Shown piece after piece: positions 26,301 through 37,000 of a DNA stretch of 64,000 nucleotides (position 1 is its first letter; the number at the start of each line of letters is the position of its first letter). Source of the DNA: a bacterium D16-56. GTDB taxonomy: Bacteria; Bacillota; Clostridia; Lachnospirales; Lachnospiraceae. The notes beneath the pieces were generated by a model. That model worked only from the letters and a program-made list of their open reading frames with translations. It did no database searches and was not told the DNA's origin. The stretch spans positions 124,001 to 188,000 of the forward strand of contig RAYY01000005.1 in assembly GCA_003611875.1 (NCBI GenBank), written 5' to 3'. A program made the position numbers and the translations under genes.

Positions 26301-29300
26301 ATCCCGGTCATATCCAAAGAGCCTTCTGCGCCCGTCTACATTTTTTTCTGTCACTACCTCCAGGCTGTCTAAATCATAGTACAAAATATCCGTGTCCGGC
26401 CGATTCAGATTTACTGCTGTCCAAAGATTCCCTGTTTTTGTCACCGGCCTGCCATAAGGATCTGTCCCTATCTGAAATTCTCCCTCATATTCCTGCCCAT
26501 TCTCGTCCTTCTCCTTTACAAACTCGGTCTTCTCCCCTGCATATCCCTGTTTTATGTACATTCTGGTAATATTGTTGGCAGAATTGCGCTCAATCACCAG
26601 CCCTTCATAGGCATGATCCTCGGTATCCCCGGATGTATTCAGAACAATGGCATCAAACAACACCATCTGTGCTCCTGCGACATAAGGATTTTCATCATCT
26701 GCTGTCCCCAATGTCCGGGTCACATATCCATAGCCTGCAAATATTTCTCCTTCATATACCAATTCCACCTGCTCTCCTGCTGCCTTCCTGGATACTAAAT
26801 ACTCCAGTGTGCCCTTCTTCCATCCATATCCAAGATAATGTCCGTTTTCATAGGCATAAACATAGTCAGAATGATTGCCGATCTCTGCAAGGCTCCCATC
26901 TATTCTGCCGCTGACCTGATAAGTGACCGTCTTATCCAAAGTGGTGTTGGCTGTGGCTCTGCTGGATTCCTTCAGCTTTTCTACTTTTAGCTTTATAGGG
27001 ATATTTTCCACATAGATCCTCGCTAAATTTACAGTGTCCTGGGGCTTATTCTGGTTTTCTGTCAGCTGATCTGGCATGGTCTCATAAACAGCCGCCAAAA
27101 CCCGGCTGTCTCTTTCCCCCTCCTGATAGTAAGTAACCTTATCCGAATATACCTCCACAGCCACTGGTTTGCTTCTTACATATCCGGAAGGAGCCTTTTC
27201 CTCACAGATCACATAAACCCCCGCCCCCAAAGGCTGGGGTGTTTCCAGATATCCAACCGTCTGAAGCTGCCATGTTATCCGTGGCATTTCTTCTTCCTCT
27301 GCTTTCATTTTTCCGTCCAGAACTGTGGAATAAGAAGAAAATGCCGCCGTCTGCTGCCCCTGTCCCTTGGCTGTTATAATTTTCTCATCTTCCCTGCAGA
27401 TTGGCGTTCCTGCCGGGACAATACCAGTATAAAGCTCCCCCGGGCCAGGCGCTTTCCCCAGAATCCGATCCAGGATCGACATTCTTCGGGCCACCGGACA
27501 GATCAGGTCCGCTCCCATGGATTCTAAAAATTTTCTTGTTCCTACAATCGTCGTATCCTTCTCATAGAAAAGCACCCGCCCGTTTCCATCCTCCGAATCC
27601 TCCCTTTCTGCCGCATAAATTCCGAATATAGCACTGTCATGTAAAATATTCTCATGAGTCTCACTGTCCAGCTTCTCCAAACGCAGTTTCCCAGTAAAGA
27701 ATCGGTTGCGGAATTTTACAATTCCCAAGCCAGCATAATCACTTTCTCCCGTTTTTTCATCCTTAGTACCAGACTGTCCTTCTACTGATGCCATAATACT
27801 CCAGGGAACCAGCATAGGTGCATACAGCCCGTCATAAGCAGTCTGCATTCCGTGCATTACAGGCACCTGGTCCTGATACCACATTCCGGCTGCATTGTCC
27901 TCTGTGGAAATTCCTCCTGAATGCAGCACATTGTCTGCTGTTCCCCGATGCTCTGAAAGAGAGCTGTAGCGGTAATGAGGGGCAATTCCTTTTTGTCCGG
28001 ACTGGCCCTCGCTCAGATAATAGCTTACCTCTCCGGCTGTCCGGTTATCTGCCCGGTTATAGTAATTTTTGTATGGCTTATAAGGATCCTGCGTCAGTGC
28101 AAAGTAATCCTGATTTCCCACTGATTCCGGCACATCGTTGCTAATTTGTCTCACATCCATACCATACTTGTAGATTTCAAAATCTCCATGATGATTATGA
28201 GCCAAAATCACATGGCTTTCCTGGTTAAAACGAATCCGGTATTTCCTCTCCATCTCTGACTGTAACATTGAAGCATCATAGCAGTAATATCCATTGGGGG
28301 CTTCCAAGGATGCCCCACTGTCCACATAACCGTCATATACTGCAGGCAATGACACCTCTTTCGGTTGATCGATCTGGTAATGCTTATTCTTAAAATCCTT
28401 TAAATTCGTACTGTATTCCGAACCGGAATATTTCGGCTGCTGCTCTGCCACCACATAAGTTCCATAGGGAAGATATGCCGATATTCCATAATATCCGTCT
28501 CCCTCTGCACAAAGACTGTCTGCCGACAGGGTGGACCCATCCTTGTCACTGCCGCCTTCCTCCTCCTCATCCCACTGCACAGCATAGATTTCATCCAGAT
28601 CATAGGCGAAAAACGGCTTTAAATAATTCTCTGCCTTTTTTATGGCCTCCCAAAGAGCTCGGTCATAAATCTCATCCGGGTAACCGATACTTCCCCCCGC
28701 TGCCTGGCTTTCTTCCAGACTTTCTCTTGAGCCTTCTGCCGTACTTTCTTTTACCGGCACTGTCAGCTTTTTCACCTCGTCCTGCAGATACCAGTCAATG
28801 GCAAATTGGCGCACCTGATCAGAGACTCTTGCATTTTCTATGGTTTCCTTTCCTCGGTTTCCCTGATTTCCAATAGGCTTCCAACTGGTGTAAGACGGCG
28901 CTTTGTCATCCCATTTATCATGATTTGCCGTTTCTATGGCATCGAAAAACTTGTCATAATTGTATCCTTTAACGATTCTGACGCCCTCTTTGTCTTCCAC
29001 AGTCCGCTCTATGGTTTCCAAAATGGCCGTATACCCCTTTTCCGGCTCCTCATGGATCCGTCCGTCTGTGTATTCATAAAGCCGTTCATTAGCCACAATA
29101 CTATCCCTGGAATCTTGATAAAGCGGGTCTGTCTGGTGCAGTACCTTTGTATAGATCTTCCTCACCTTTCCCGGAAAACGGTGATTTTCTGTCAACACCT
29201 TACTTTGGTCCATGTCTGCCCCCAGCCGGTCCTGCCAGATCACCTGCCCATCCTCCCAACGGTAAAGTCTGGTAAGGTTAGAGCGCAGATATACTTTAAA

Positions 29301-32300
29301 CCGAAACTGATCCATCTTCCCGGACGAGGCTTCTGCTGGCTCGTCCTGACCATAACCGGCGAAAAGTTTGGTAAACCAGTCTTCATGAATTGTTCCATAA
29401 GAATTGGTATTATAATAAGAGGTTTTCTCAATATCCTTTTTCACCTGAATCTTCTGGATAATGGCACGTTCTGATACTGTTATGGGAACCTGCCTTGTTC
29501 CGGCGTCCTCATATACAGAATATTGTCCAGGATAGGCCAGAATCACAGGCTTCACATAGGTTCCTGTAAGATTCATAGACGGTGCAGCAGTCACAAAAAC
29601 ACTCCCTCCCCCGCCTCCAAACCGATTCTCATAACGAATGGTAATCATCAGATCTCCATCCTGTGAAATCTGCTCTGGCGTACCGTGAAGCTTCCATGTG
29701 CAGGTCACCGGATCATAGACCGCCTCCATTTCCTCATAAGAAGTTGCTTCTGCCACCTGATAACCTGATTTTTCTATGTAACGGGTACACTCCTTCTGAT
29801 AGACACTTCCATCCTCTGCCCGCAAAAGCTCCCCCTCTCCATACACCCAATAAGACCGAAACTCCTGAGCGCTCACATAAGGAATCTGGGATAAATCCTC
29901 ATAAAGATCAATCTGTCTTTCCGGCTTTACATTCGGCACCCGGATCCATCGATACAGATAAATTCCCATCTCATAATCTTCCTGGGATAGCTGGGACAGA
30001 GGATAACCACGATATACATATCCTTTTGCACCGTTCGAAAAATCTGCAGGATACTTTATATAAAAAGTCTGATCCGAAGCGCTGAATACTACCGGAAGCT
30101 CCTGGTTATCTGCCAAAAAGGAATACCGCAGTACGCCATAGGTTTTTCCGTTCTGCTGGATCATCTTCTCAAGCTTTGCCCCATTAAAGGCAGGGCCGTC
30201 CTCTCTGGCAAAAAAATCATACAGCCTCTGTGCCCAATCACCGCTCTCTCCCAATTCTACCAGAAAATACGGAGAAGCTTCTCCTGGCTCCTTCAGACCA
30301 ATCTCTGTCATTGCCTGATTGCAGGCATCGATAAAGCTTTCTTCATCCCCTCCCAAGATTCCGGTCAGCTCTGGGATATACTGTGTATCAAAGGTTCGGA
30401 TCGCTCCTTTTGGGCCTGTGAGAATCTGATCTTTAGGAGATACTGCTGCTTCCTTTGTATGTCGGATCGTCACATGCTCTCCGTTCGGCAGTACCTTACT
30501 CTCTCCTGGCTGCGCTTCCACACTTTTCCCGTTGATCATCACCAATGTGTCCCGGACTGCCTCCACAGATTCATAATAAATCTCCGGTTCCTCCCATTCC
30601 CGATAAACCTCCTTTTTCCCCACAAGAGTCAGCCAGAAGGAAGGCTTTGTCTCCAAAGCTATGTTTTTAAGAAAAATATCATAGCCATAGTCAGCGCCGC
30701 TGCCGGAAAGCGTGATCTCTGTCACCATTTCCTCTTTCTGCGTATCCTCCATCAGACGGATATTTCCTCCTGCCTTTTTTACCTGAACCCTTCCCTTTGT
30801 CTCTGTACTGCCTCCTGCCAGCCAGCTGTTACGGTTGGAAATCTGAGCATCCACTCCATATACAGACAGCTCATATCCTTCGGAACGTGTCAGCTCCTGA
30901 ACATAATAGCCCCCCAAAAGCAAAGGCCGTCCAATCCAGCAATTTCCATTGTCTGACTGATTGTCCTGTATGGGATAATACCATTGTTCTCCGTCTCTTT
31001 TATCAGGATTGCTGGTATGCCTGCGGATCTTTTGAATGTGGGCATTCTGCGGTCCTGTAAAGCCTGTATGAACCGTCATCCCTAAATCATAATCATAAAT
31101 GGTTCCTGGCGCTTCTGTTATTGCCATAAAGGAAGCGTCCCCATTTTTATCCGTAGCTGCCACTGCCACTAAATTTCCCTTCTCAAAAACCACCCCTGTC
31201 TTTCCGTCCGGATGAAAAAGATCCTCTGCTGCATACAAGCCATAGACTGCTCCCTCCAGGCTTCCGTCCCCCTGCGTGTCCCCATAAGAATCATACTCCT
31301 CATTCTCTCCCTGCTTTAAAAGCAGGTCCCGCTTATTGATATGAACCTCTGCCTCTGTCCGGTGATCATATACTTCAAAGATCCAGTCTGCTCCTCCATT
31401 GCCTGAATAATCGGGATCTGCAAAAGTCAAAGGCGCTATCTGAGATTCCTCCATCACCACAGAGCTTCGAACAGAACCGGCACCATCTCCCTCCTCATCC
31501 TGCCGCATTCGTCTGCCCTGCAGTCTTTTTCCATCTTGATGATCCTGCTTCCTCCCCGTATTTGTATCACCTTCCCTATGCTCTGCTGACCGGACCATTC
31601 CCGGAAGAAGCCGAATCCTCTCTAAAAGCCCTGAATCAAAAACACTGGCATTAGAAGGACTGGCATCTTCATACATTTCATCCTCGTCCAAAATCCACAC
31701 ATTTTCCAGATCCACCTCCTCTCCCGGAAGTACTTCTGTTTTGATAAAAACCGCATTACTCCCTGTAGCCACAGACTGCATCCAGTCTTCCTTCATCGAA
31801 TCCCTGTCCGCAGACTCTTCTTCTGCAATTTTCCCGTTAACAATATTCCTGTCTGCAATACCCCCATCCTCAACTCCACCCTCTACCCTCTCCTCATCTC
31901 TATCCTTTCCGTCTCCAGTTTTCCTTTCTTGCGCCTTCGCATCCACAATCTCCCTTGTCATACTCTTTAAAAATAGGGCTTCCTCCGAAATTTCCTCATC
32001 CCGCCGGTCTGCCTCCTCTCCATCTTCCCAGTCTCCCCCTTCCAGTGCGTAATATTGACTGGAATATACGGTCACAGTCTCGACCGGCACCGTGTCCTGA
32101 TGGATTCCGTCAAAAATATTTTCAAAAGGCTCATGAATCGGATCCTGATTATGAAGAATATATCCGTTCCGCGCTGCCAGCTCCCTGGCCGAGTAATCAT
32201 AAGTCAGAGACACAAATTCCTCATAATGACGATCCCGGTCTTCTTTCAAAAGATCCTTTGCTCCTCCGTCCAGGGAATGGTAAAATCCTCCTGCCGCTTC

Positions 32301-33983
32301 CAGACTCTCACAGATCTCAATCTGCCTCTCATATTCTTCCATGGCTTCGTCGTCCTCCTCCTCATCGTCTCCCGATTCTGGTTCTGGATGACCGCCGCAG
32401 TATCCTTTTGTATAAGAATAATACTTTGTATCCCGATGGGCCCGGACACCGGACGGCTGCAGCTCTCCTGCTCCAAAAGAATCTGCCTCCACCAGCCATC
32501 CGTCACTGTCCGTAACCTCCTGATCCTTCTCACAGGGATCCCTGTCCCCGTTTTCCCCGTAAGGGCTGTCCCATCCGTTCCACCGAAGAAACTGACTTCC
32601 TCCGTCATTGTCCCAGTTATCATCCTCCAATATACTCCCTTCAAGCTGACTGTCGTCAAATGCCTCCAGAATATCAAACCATGCTCCCTCCAAAGGCTTT
32701 CCAGTCTCGGAATCCAGCTTTCTTAAATTCACCACATAATCTGCCTGCCATTTTTCTGTATGTTTATATCGAGTCACGGTAGGTGCTGACGGGTAAGGCA
32801 CAGTAGAAGATGTGGGTCTGTCTGAGGCAGGATTTCCCACCACAATTCTCAGCCCGTCGGTTAAATTAGCAATTAGGTTTCCTTGGGCAAAGGTCAGACT
32901 CCATTGATTCCCCAGCTTAACCGGCATATGAAGCTCCCTGACACTTTCATTTCCAATGGTTTTTCTGATAATCCCATTCACATTCCCCAGATCAATCTCT
33001 GCTGCATAGCCGTCCTCCGTAAGCTGGCCTGTCTGGGATTTAAAATCAATTTCATTTTCTGTAACTTCACAGCTCCAGTCTCCATGAGGAATAATAGCCG
33101 CAGATTCAAAAAATTCCTTTGTGTCCGGCGTCAGCAAATATCTGGCATGATACATTCCGTCTTCCTCCAGGGTAATCACCGGATGAAACACATATCCTGA
33201 ATCCGAAGATTCCACGCAATCAGCCGCCACCTTTGCCGTATTCCACACAGCGTTAAAGGTTGACTCCATGTCCCTCATCATCTCCGAATATACCTGGGTA
33301 CTTCCCAGACCGGAAGGATTGTATCGGTTTGCAATCTGAGCAGCATGCTGGCGATACATTCCCCAGTCATGGGCACGGTCCCCGGTAAATCTGGCTTCCT
33401 CTGACAAGGTACAGAAGCTCTGACAAAGATAGTAATTTGCCGTATGAATCACAGGATCTGAATTAACCGTCCCCTGGTATGCCTCATGGTTCGCTCCATA
33501 AGCCATCAGAAGAAAATTAAAGCGTCTTTGATACTCATCTGCTGTGCCGCTTATAATGGAATCCGGCAGGTTGCCAAGAGTATAGGGCTCTTTTTTCATA
33601 TACCATATGGCAGTCGTCTCCATGGTTGTATTCGGATTTTCTGCCAGCTCCCGGCTATGGGAAATACAATACATATTTCGGTATTCATAATCTGCCCACT
33701 TTCCTCCGGGACTGACGCTTGTCTGCTGCTTATAGATCACGATCCCTGGCACAGGATAAGTCCGGGTCATGTGTCCGATAAAATCCGTCCGTTCCATATC
33801 CTCCTTGGCAGCCAGCTCATCCCACAAAGCCACCAGCTCCTCACTGTAGCAGATCTCCCCGCCGCCGAAGGATACTTCCCCATAGACCTTTTTCGGCCAA
33901 TAAATGTATGGCAAAAAAGCCATCCCCAACAAAACAAGTGCCATGATCCCGGCATACCTGCGCTGTGTCCCTTTTCCTCTCAT
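20385..33983 (-). CDS. Giant Cna-B/SpaA-repeat surface protein (4532 residues)
   Basis: Exported protein with an N-terminal signal/anchor helix (about 10-30, AGIMALVLLGMAFLPYIYWP). A region with MYCISHSRE (about 103-111) may be a thioester-type adhesin domain. An acidic, charged linker spans about 540-870. Many SpaA/Cna-B beta-sandwich repeats follow, recognisable by GAxFxLYxA starts and LxExxxPxGY ends (e.g. YILEELVTPPGFVAGEPL, YLLKELKAPKGYHLMDPV). The C-terminus has RLARTGDEG (about 4471-4479), a membrane helix and a basic tail, like a variant LPxTG sorting signal, though the tail of about 25 residues is long. Isopeptide-crosslinked fibrillar adhesin is the likely role. Start: GGGAGG upstream. 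It ends overlapping the GTPase-NYN gene. Confidence 0.85.
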   Translation of the reverse strand: MRGKGTQRRYAGIMALVLLGMAFLPYIYWPKKVYGEVSFGGGEICYSEELVALWDELAAKEDMERTDFIGHMTRTYPVPGIVIYKQQTSVSPGGKWADYEYRNMYCISHSRELAENPNTTMETTAIWYMKKEPYTLGNLPDSIISGTADEYQRRFNFLLMAYGANHEAYQGTVNSDPVIHTANYYLCQSFCTLSEEARFTGDRAHDWGMYRQHAAQIANRYNPSGLGSTQVYSEMMRDMESTFNAVWNTAKVAADCVESSDSGYVFHPVITLEEDGMYHARYLLTPDTKEFFESAAIIPHGDWSCEVTENEIDFKSQTGQLTEDGYAAEIDLGNVNGIIRKTIGNESVRELHMPVKLGNQWSLTFAQGNLIANLTDGLRIVVGNPASDRPTSSTVPYPSAPTVTRYKHTEKWQADYVVNLRKLDSETGKPLEGAWFDILEAFDDSQLEGSILEDDNWDNDGGSQFLRWNGWDSPYGENGDRDPCEKDQEVTDSDGWLVEADSFGAGELQPSGVRAHRDTKYYSYTKGYCGGHPEPESGDDEEEDDEAMEEYERQIEICESLEAAGGFYHSLDGGAKDLLKEDRDRHYEEFVSLTYDYSARELAARNGYILHNQDPIHEPFENIFDGIHQDTVPVETVTVYSSQYYALEGGDWEDGEEADRRDEEISEEALFLKSMTREIVDAKAQERKTGDGKDRDEERVEGGVEDGGIADRNIVNGKIAEEESADRDSMKEDWMQSVATGSNAVFIKTEVLPGEEVDLENVWILDEDEMYEDASPSNASVFDSGLLERIRLLPGMVRSAEHREGDTNTGRKQDHQDGKRLQGRRMRQDEEGDGAGSVRSSVVMEESQIAPLTFADPDYSGNGGADWIFEVYDHRTEAEVHINKRDLLLKQGENEEYDSYGDTQGDGSLEGAVYGLYAAEDLFHPDGKTGVVFEKGNLVAVAATDKNGDASFMAITEAPGTIYDYDLGMTVHTGFTGPQNAHIQKIRRHTSNPDKRDGEQWYYPIQDNQSDNGNCWIGRPLLLGGYYVQELTRSEGYELSVYGVDAQISNRNSWLAGGSTETKGRVQVKKAGGNIRLMEDTQKEEMVTEITLSGSGADYGYDIFLKNIALETKPSFWLTLVGKKEVYREWEEPEIYYESVEAVRDTLVMINGKSVEAQPGESKVLPNGEHVTIRHTKEAAVSPKDQILTGPKGAIRTFDTQYIPELTGILGGDEESFIDACNQAMTEIGLKEPGEASPYFLVELGESGDWAQRLYDFFAREDGPAFNGAKLEKMIQQNGKTYGVLRYSFLADNQELPVVFSASDQTFYIKYPADFSNGAKGYVYRGYPLSQLSQEDYEMGIYLYRWIRVPNVKPERQIDLYEDLSQIPYVSAQEFRSYWVYGEGELLRAEDGSVYQKECTRYIEKSGYQVAEATSYEEMEAVYDPVTCTWKLHGTPEQISQDGDLMITIRYENRFGGGGGSVFVTAAPSMNLTGTYVKPVILAYPGQYSVYEDAGTRQVPITVSERAIIQKIQVKKDIEKTSYYNTNSYGTIHEDWFTKLFAGYGQDEPAEASSGKMDQFRFKVYLRSNLTRLYRWEDGQVIWQDRLGADMDQSKVLTENHRFPGKVRKIYTKVLHQTDPLYQDSRDSIVANERLYEYTDGRIHEEPEKGYTAILETIERTVEDKEGVRIVKGYNYDKFFDAIETANHDKWDDKAPSYTSWKPIGNQGNRGKETIENARVSDQVRQFAIDWYLQDEVKKLTVPVKESTAEGSRESLEESQAAGGSIGYPDEIYDRALWEAIKKAENYLKPFFAYDLDEIYAVQWDEEEEGGSDKDGSTLSADSLCAEGDGYYGISAYLPYGTYVVAEQQPKYSGSEYSTNLKDFKNKHYQIDQPKEVSLPAVYDGYVDSGASLEAPNGYYCYDASMLQSEMERKYRIRFNQESHVILAHNHHGDFEIYKYGMDVRQISNDVPESVGNQDYFALTQDPYKPYKNYYNRADNRTAGEVSYYLSEGQSGQKGIAPHYRYSSLSEHRGTADNVLHSGGISTEDNAAGMWYQDQVPVMHGMQTAYDGLYAPMLVPWSIMASVEGQSGTKDEKTGESDYAGLGIVKFRNRFFTGKLRLEKLDSETHENILHDSAIFGIYAAEREDSEDGNGRVLFYEKDTTIVGTRKFLESMGADLICPVARRMSILDRILGKAPGPGELYTGIVPAGTPICREDEKIITAKGQGQQTAAFSSYSTVLDGKMKAEEEEMPRITWQLQTVGYLETPQPLGAGVYVICEEKAPSGYVRSKPVAVEVYSDKVTYYQEGERDSRVLAAVYETMPDQLTENQNKPQDTVNLARIYVENIPIKLKVEKLKESSRATANTTLDKTVTYQVSGRIDGSLAEIGNHSDYVYAYENGHYLGYGWKKGTLEYLVSRKAAGEQVELVYEGEIFAGYGYVTRTLGTADDENPYVAGAQMVLFDAIVLNTSGDTEDHAYEGLVIERNSANNITRMYIKQGYAGEKTEFVKEKDENGQEYEGEFQIGTDPYGRPVTKTGNLWTAVNLNRPDTDILYYDLDSLEVVTEKNVDGRRRLFGYDRDHKMVPISQIESDKENFDRTDTEISLFAFKGGIPYLELAGGDFTKIRYSALDKILTVGEGTLVYHLDRDGNRDSLVDPYTGMAYVKMPKGDLDKVMVWPVRVHRDEYGNVTARDKITTCRAAVIGENQDGYEEREVLEVTNHSGQEIPEKQRPSYEHSESGSISGTWKSQGSGESHKELTIYTNRWKQNLNGEVLTDENNGRFSGELNPVLDSCGLPVYYQKSQETYDKGTELYDRNGDFVRYQDSDNLEEYNSNAYHIHSHEQLYDGDETKERQNQKKLYHRYGEGYILENVWLTSDKTPNDPFHCVETAGQADILKRVPAGTYIMEELKSPAGYLKGMPTGVVIHEDAQMQHTSMVDKTTKLEISKTDSPVSHEIRIWQKRSDGTETELGKTTERGGSYTHHLVPGAELALFEARKVYSPDKPGGYYLEKTTGEPLVYESTDSRTGSVEKLTAHWVTGDTPIYVEGIPAGAYILEELVTPPGFVAGEPLEVEIKSIPQVQVVIMGNDHTKVEIEKFTVEEDERIQLAGAGFTLYEAALDADGKVIFYDGMPEYDSGHPADSWQTVSLEEYTSLIPAFEAMYREYGAREGTIVRWNQGDKDHEVKCVSAYSPDSPNGSLDRLHPVEAELILEMEDGRKIRVLVWEGDSFEYQFDYRRLSEINEYACSYVTLDGVRRIDYLPVGKAYVLVETKAPEGFSKAENRLILVSNTEDIQRYAVENTEGRLYLSKTAEDKKGELAGACLELYRAEKDGLLRMDEEHLEAAWITGSDGVYTDLDYINDRILPGYGVGDLKPHEIRRLEDGIYWLTERKSPGYYTTFEPMQIEYHQEGEIRLVRAENRLAEGRLEIRKTDLDGKSLTGAVFELAAYRQRDLRSPVFTKRVSGHQEIIQISGLPVGEPEEDGRIAPYFYRLKEVAPPDGYEVNTQIFTWSFEPDHMGQSYTAHEEAKKQILIADKRTRVSIGKRDFEILGEYGTGFLPGAEFALYEIAGRNQDGSLYYEETQPYDTWITEKERAHEIQGLVAGRSYLLKELKAPKGYHLMDPVLFMMSMDGRRIIKISSQVNTVAIHSARDYEDEIQQEDPNGDSIFGVTLKGRYPIRVEYEMEDSSGSQAAHWIGTRDGHTLYKKDGFKEGEIYTITEYTCYNDGTRSTTGKRTEALLFDEKDTCYIPGREAARTSLTLSHEDGTRIDSFLVNEVIQEKTIPNNRLPENPQMIVKNRDGQAGTALDPSQAIMGTIAFINETQSKTDMEIVVNLDSSMEILDSGGGTIRGNQIFYQEKDVEPLERRTVSYVAAAEKGGLSVHGTGVIRYQGHSAAAAKTIPLLQSKKLVIYNELTGSGKGLFGEEESIFEIRLFQENGEELKGRYEYEGSRSGTIQSGGSIALAGNEFVVIDPGFYENVRYLITRREDGNRIKEQKISGRIEESGACAAFTRQVWDSSLREVFRRGESYLLTEQTTYSDQTVWESGRFLFHLDEQAKISSIAASDKKTEVSFSKLDITGREELPGCHMSLKDCQGQELASWISAKEPYRIKGVLTPGEVYYLEEIRPRDGYAFAERISFSVSEDGITQQVVMKDQDTKLRIHKVAEQEEKTYIPGAVLQILNEDRTPARAVSSYGDFQEGDPLIFRSGEAPRELCRQLCAGYGYLLHEVKPPSGYAFAEDVAFTVSKDGSLDEIWMTDRQTHVTVSKTDITGETEIPGNQLRIKTTEGAELVSWVSGTKPYELVGVLDAGETYILEEIRPADGYAWAEEIRFTVSLDGTIDHVAMRNERTQAEILKLDAETKEPVPGAVLQIRDKEGRVIEEWVSDTKSHQITGSLAAGKVYELWEKEAPKGYQLAGKLEFTMPKKAEILKLLYENRKRKERRTPEKPKAPDNPGIPEAPQEPGRITAFYESQTPKEVKEFFDNEIPRSFRLARTGDEGLSEWYRIGVILSFFGMCTAFFAIFMTKRRSFDIIDKIRRKKEKSAEKEKTR

Positions 33984-34080
33984 TGCCTTTTGCCTCCCGT
34001 TTTCCTTATCTTCGCAACACTTTCTGCGGCATGGATGAATACAGCCTTTCCCATCCCCCTGTCACGCGTTTTTCACAGCC

Positions 34081-37000
34081 CTACCTTATCTGAGGACTTC
34101 CGTCCTTTATCCATCTCCCGGAAGCATCCACACAGTACCCGTCCGGAGTCATTCCAGAGCATACAAGAGCTCCCCTTGTTCCATCCGAATTTTCATTAAA
34201 ATAGTAGCAATATATATTTCCTCCAGTGCCCTTAATCCAATTCCATCCGGTAAACATCCGTCCCATGGTACCATCTGATTGAGGATTCAGATAATAAAAT
34301 CTTCCGTCCGAATCCTTGTACCATCCTGACAGCAAAAGTCCGTCCTGGCCAAACCGGAACCAGTCAAAAGGACTTTGTCCTGCCGTCTCATCAGCATACG
34401 GATTCTCTACTGCCGCCCATTCATCAGCATATGCTCTGCTTCCGTCAGAGAATCTCCATCCGCCTGTTTCTTCCTTCATCCACTCTCCCGATACCACATA
34501 ATCCGGAAGTCCTTTCTCAGGTACCGCCGACTTGGGCACTCCCTCAATGCCTAATGTCACCACCTCCGATCCTGCTGCTCCCGGTCCTGCTGCCTCACTT
34601 CCTGTATTCGCTCCCACAATACTGCTCTTACCGGACGAACCTGATGAACTGCTTTTTCCGCCGGAACCACCGCCGGAGCCGCCTCCGGAGCTTCCGCCTC
34701 CTGTGTAGCTGACATGTACAGCATTGGCCTGAAATTCCAAATTAATCTCACACTGTGCAGTCAGTCCGTTGTCTTTCGTCTTTGCCGTAATCATAACCGT
34801 CTTTTTGGCCTTATAGGGATACGCCTTCAATGCTTCTTTAATCCACCCAGCATGATCAAGAAGGATGATCTTTCCATTTTCCACAATCACGGCATCTGGG
34901 TCTGATGAAATCCATTCCACCTTCCGGTTATAAGGAGCATACGGTTCCTGCTGGGCCAGCTCTGGCAGGACCTCTGCCTGAAGAATCTCTTTTTCGCCAA
35001 AACCATTCCTGCTTTTTATCTCAGAATAAATGCCTGTCACATAATCATAGGACAAAGGATACGTCAGCGTTTGCTGATTTAAGGAAATGTTTTCCGGATG
35101 AATCACCGTCTCGTCCACAGTCACAAAATCAATCCTTACCGCACAGGAAGCCGTCACATGCCCATAGGTCTGATCTTCGCTGACTGCCGTAATCTGTTCT
35201 GTGCAGGTGCCTTTCCCGTCAAGCTTTGCATAAGGATCCTTCTTTTTTCTCTCGTTATCTTCCAGGATTATATTCTGAATCCAGGCAGGATTTTTCTTTC
35301 CCTCAGCGTCATAATTTACCTCTACCCGGCAGTCCTGTGTATTGTCTCCTAATGGAGTAAGAGAAATCAGCTTCCTGTCCTCCTTTGCTTTCCAGGATAC
35401 ATTTTTAAAAAACGGCCGGATTGGTCTTAAAGCCGCTGTCAGAATTACCGGTTCTGAACAAATAATCGTTTCCTGAGGATTTCTCCTGTCTCCTGTCAGC
35501 CTGCGAGTAACCGTAAACCGGACTTCCTCTTTGTTCAAATTCATATCTTCCACTCGCACCGTGGTATTATCAAGGATCTGAAACGTTACCTTTACCCGGC
35601 AATTGGCATAAACAGCCCGATTATCCACAGATGTCTCCGGGTTCGTAGATGCCGTTACGACTGCATTTTGCGTGTAAATAGTATTGTTGATTTTTTCCTG
35701 ATATTGTCCGTCTGCCTGTGCCTGTGCTTCCCGATTGATAATTCCCTGAATAAAAGCAGAATCCAGATTTGGCATAATTACCGCATCCTTTACTGTATAC
35801 CCTGCATCGGAAAGATTCACCAACAGATTGGTGTCATCCACAGACCAACGCATGGTCCGGTCTGCTGTCCATCCAGCCTCATTGTGCTCCCCATGAATGG
35901 CAACCGGCTGCACCTGTACAGAGGTATCCTGGGCCGTGTCAATATAACGGGCAATCAATGTTCCCTCCTGGTTTGTCACCTCTGTTACAATTTTGGGATT
36001 CTTTCTGTCCCCGCTGCGGGTCTGGGTCACATGAATGGATGTCTCAGCCGGATCCACATTCAGCCTGGTAGTGACCTTAATATATTCTACATTGAGCTCG
36101 GTATCACATTCCGGCATAATAAAGCTATAAGAACCGCCATTAACATAATCCATCCTTGTCCATCTGCCATTCTCATCCACAAAAACCGGAGCCTTAACAC
36201 CTCCTGGAACATTGGCATCTGCAACCATCTGGTAGCGGCTGTCCCCTGTATTTTTCGGCGCAGTCGCCACAGTTACCACCGAACCCGGCACAATTGCCGC
36301 CGCGTGGTCCTTGTGGATCGTCCGGTAATAGGAATTGCTGGTAGCGGAAATGGCTGTCAGCTTTGCTACATCCGTATCGAAGGTACCATTGTTATTTTTT
36401 GCATCGATCCTGGGAATGGACACCAAATATCCCCGTACCGGCTCTCCCATATATCCAGGTGCAAAATGATCTATCTGAAAGGAAATCCCCTGAGCATAAT
36501 CAGCCGACGTAAATTGCCGATTCAGCTTCTGTGTCACAATATACCGGACTGCATCCTCCAATTCTTCATAAAAGTAACGCTCCCCGCTGTCCGTCTCGGT
36601 TCTCCCTGCGACAATCTTGTACTTTTTTTCATTGTCAGTCCAATAACCAATATGAGCTTCCTTTGTAAAGCTGTTGTCTCCGTCAATGGTGCTTCCAGAC
36701 ACATTCTTTGCTTTTGCCGCATCATTGGTAAAAAGATAGCTGAAATGATTGTCTTTCTCTGTTCCATAGGTAAACCGGTCCCTGGATTCCCTGGTACCTA
36801 TAAAGGTTCCTTCCCTGGATGCCGATCCGTTATTAGTGGCAGAAATACGGCCTGCCATCCGCGCCAGCACCAGATTGCCTCCCTGATACTTTCCGATCAT
36901 CCCGCCTGCTGCCCGGCTTCCATTGCCCCCTATGGTGCCGCTTACATAGGAATTATACAGGTCTGCCTGGCTGGTTCTTCCGGCGATTCCTCCTACATAG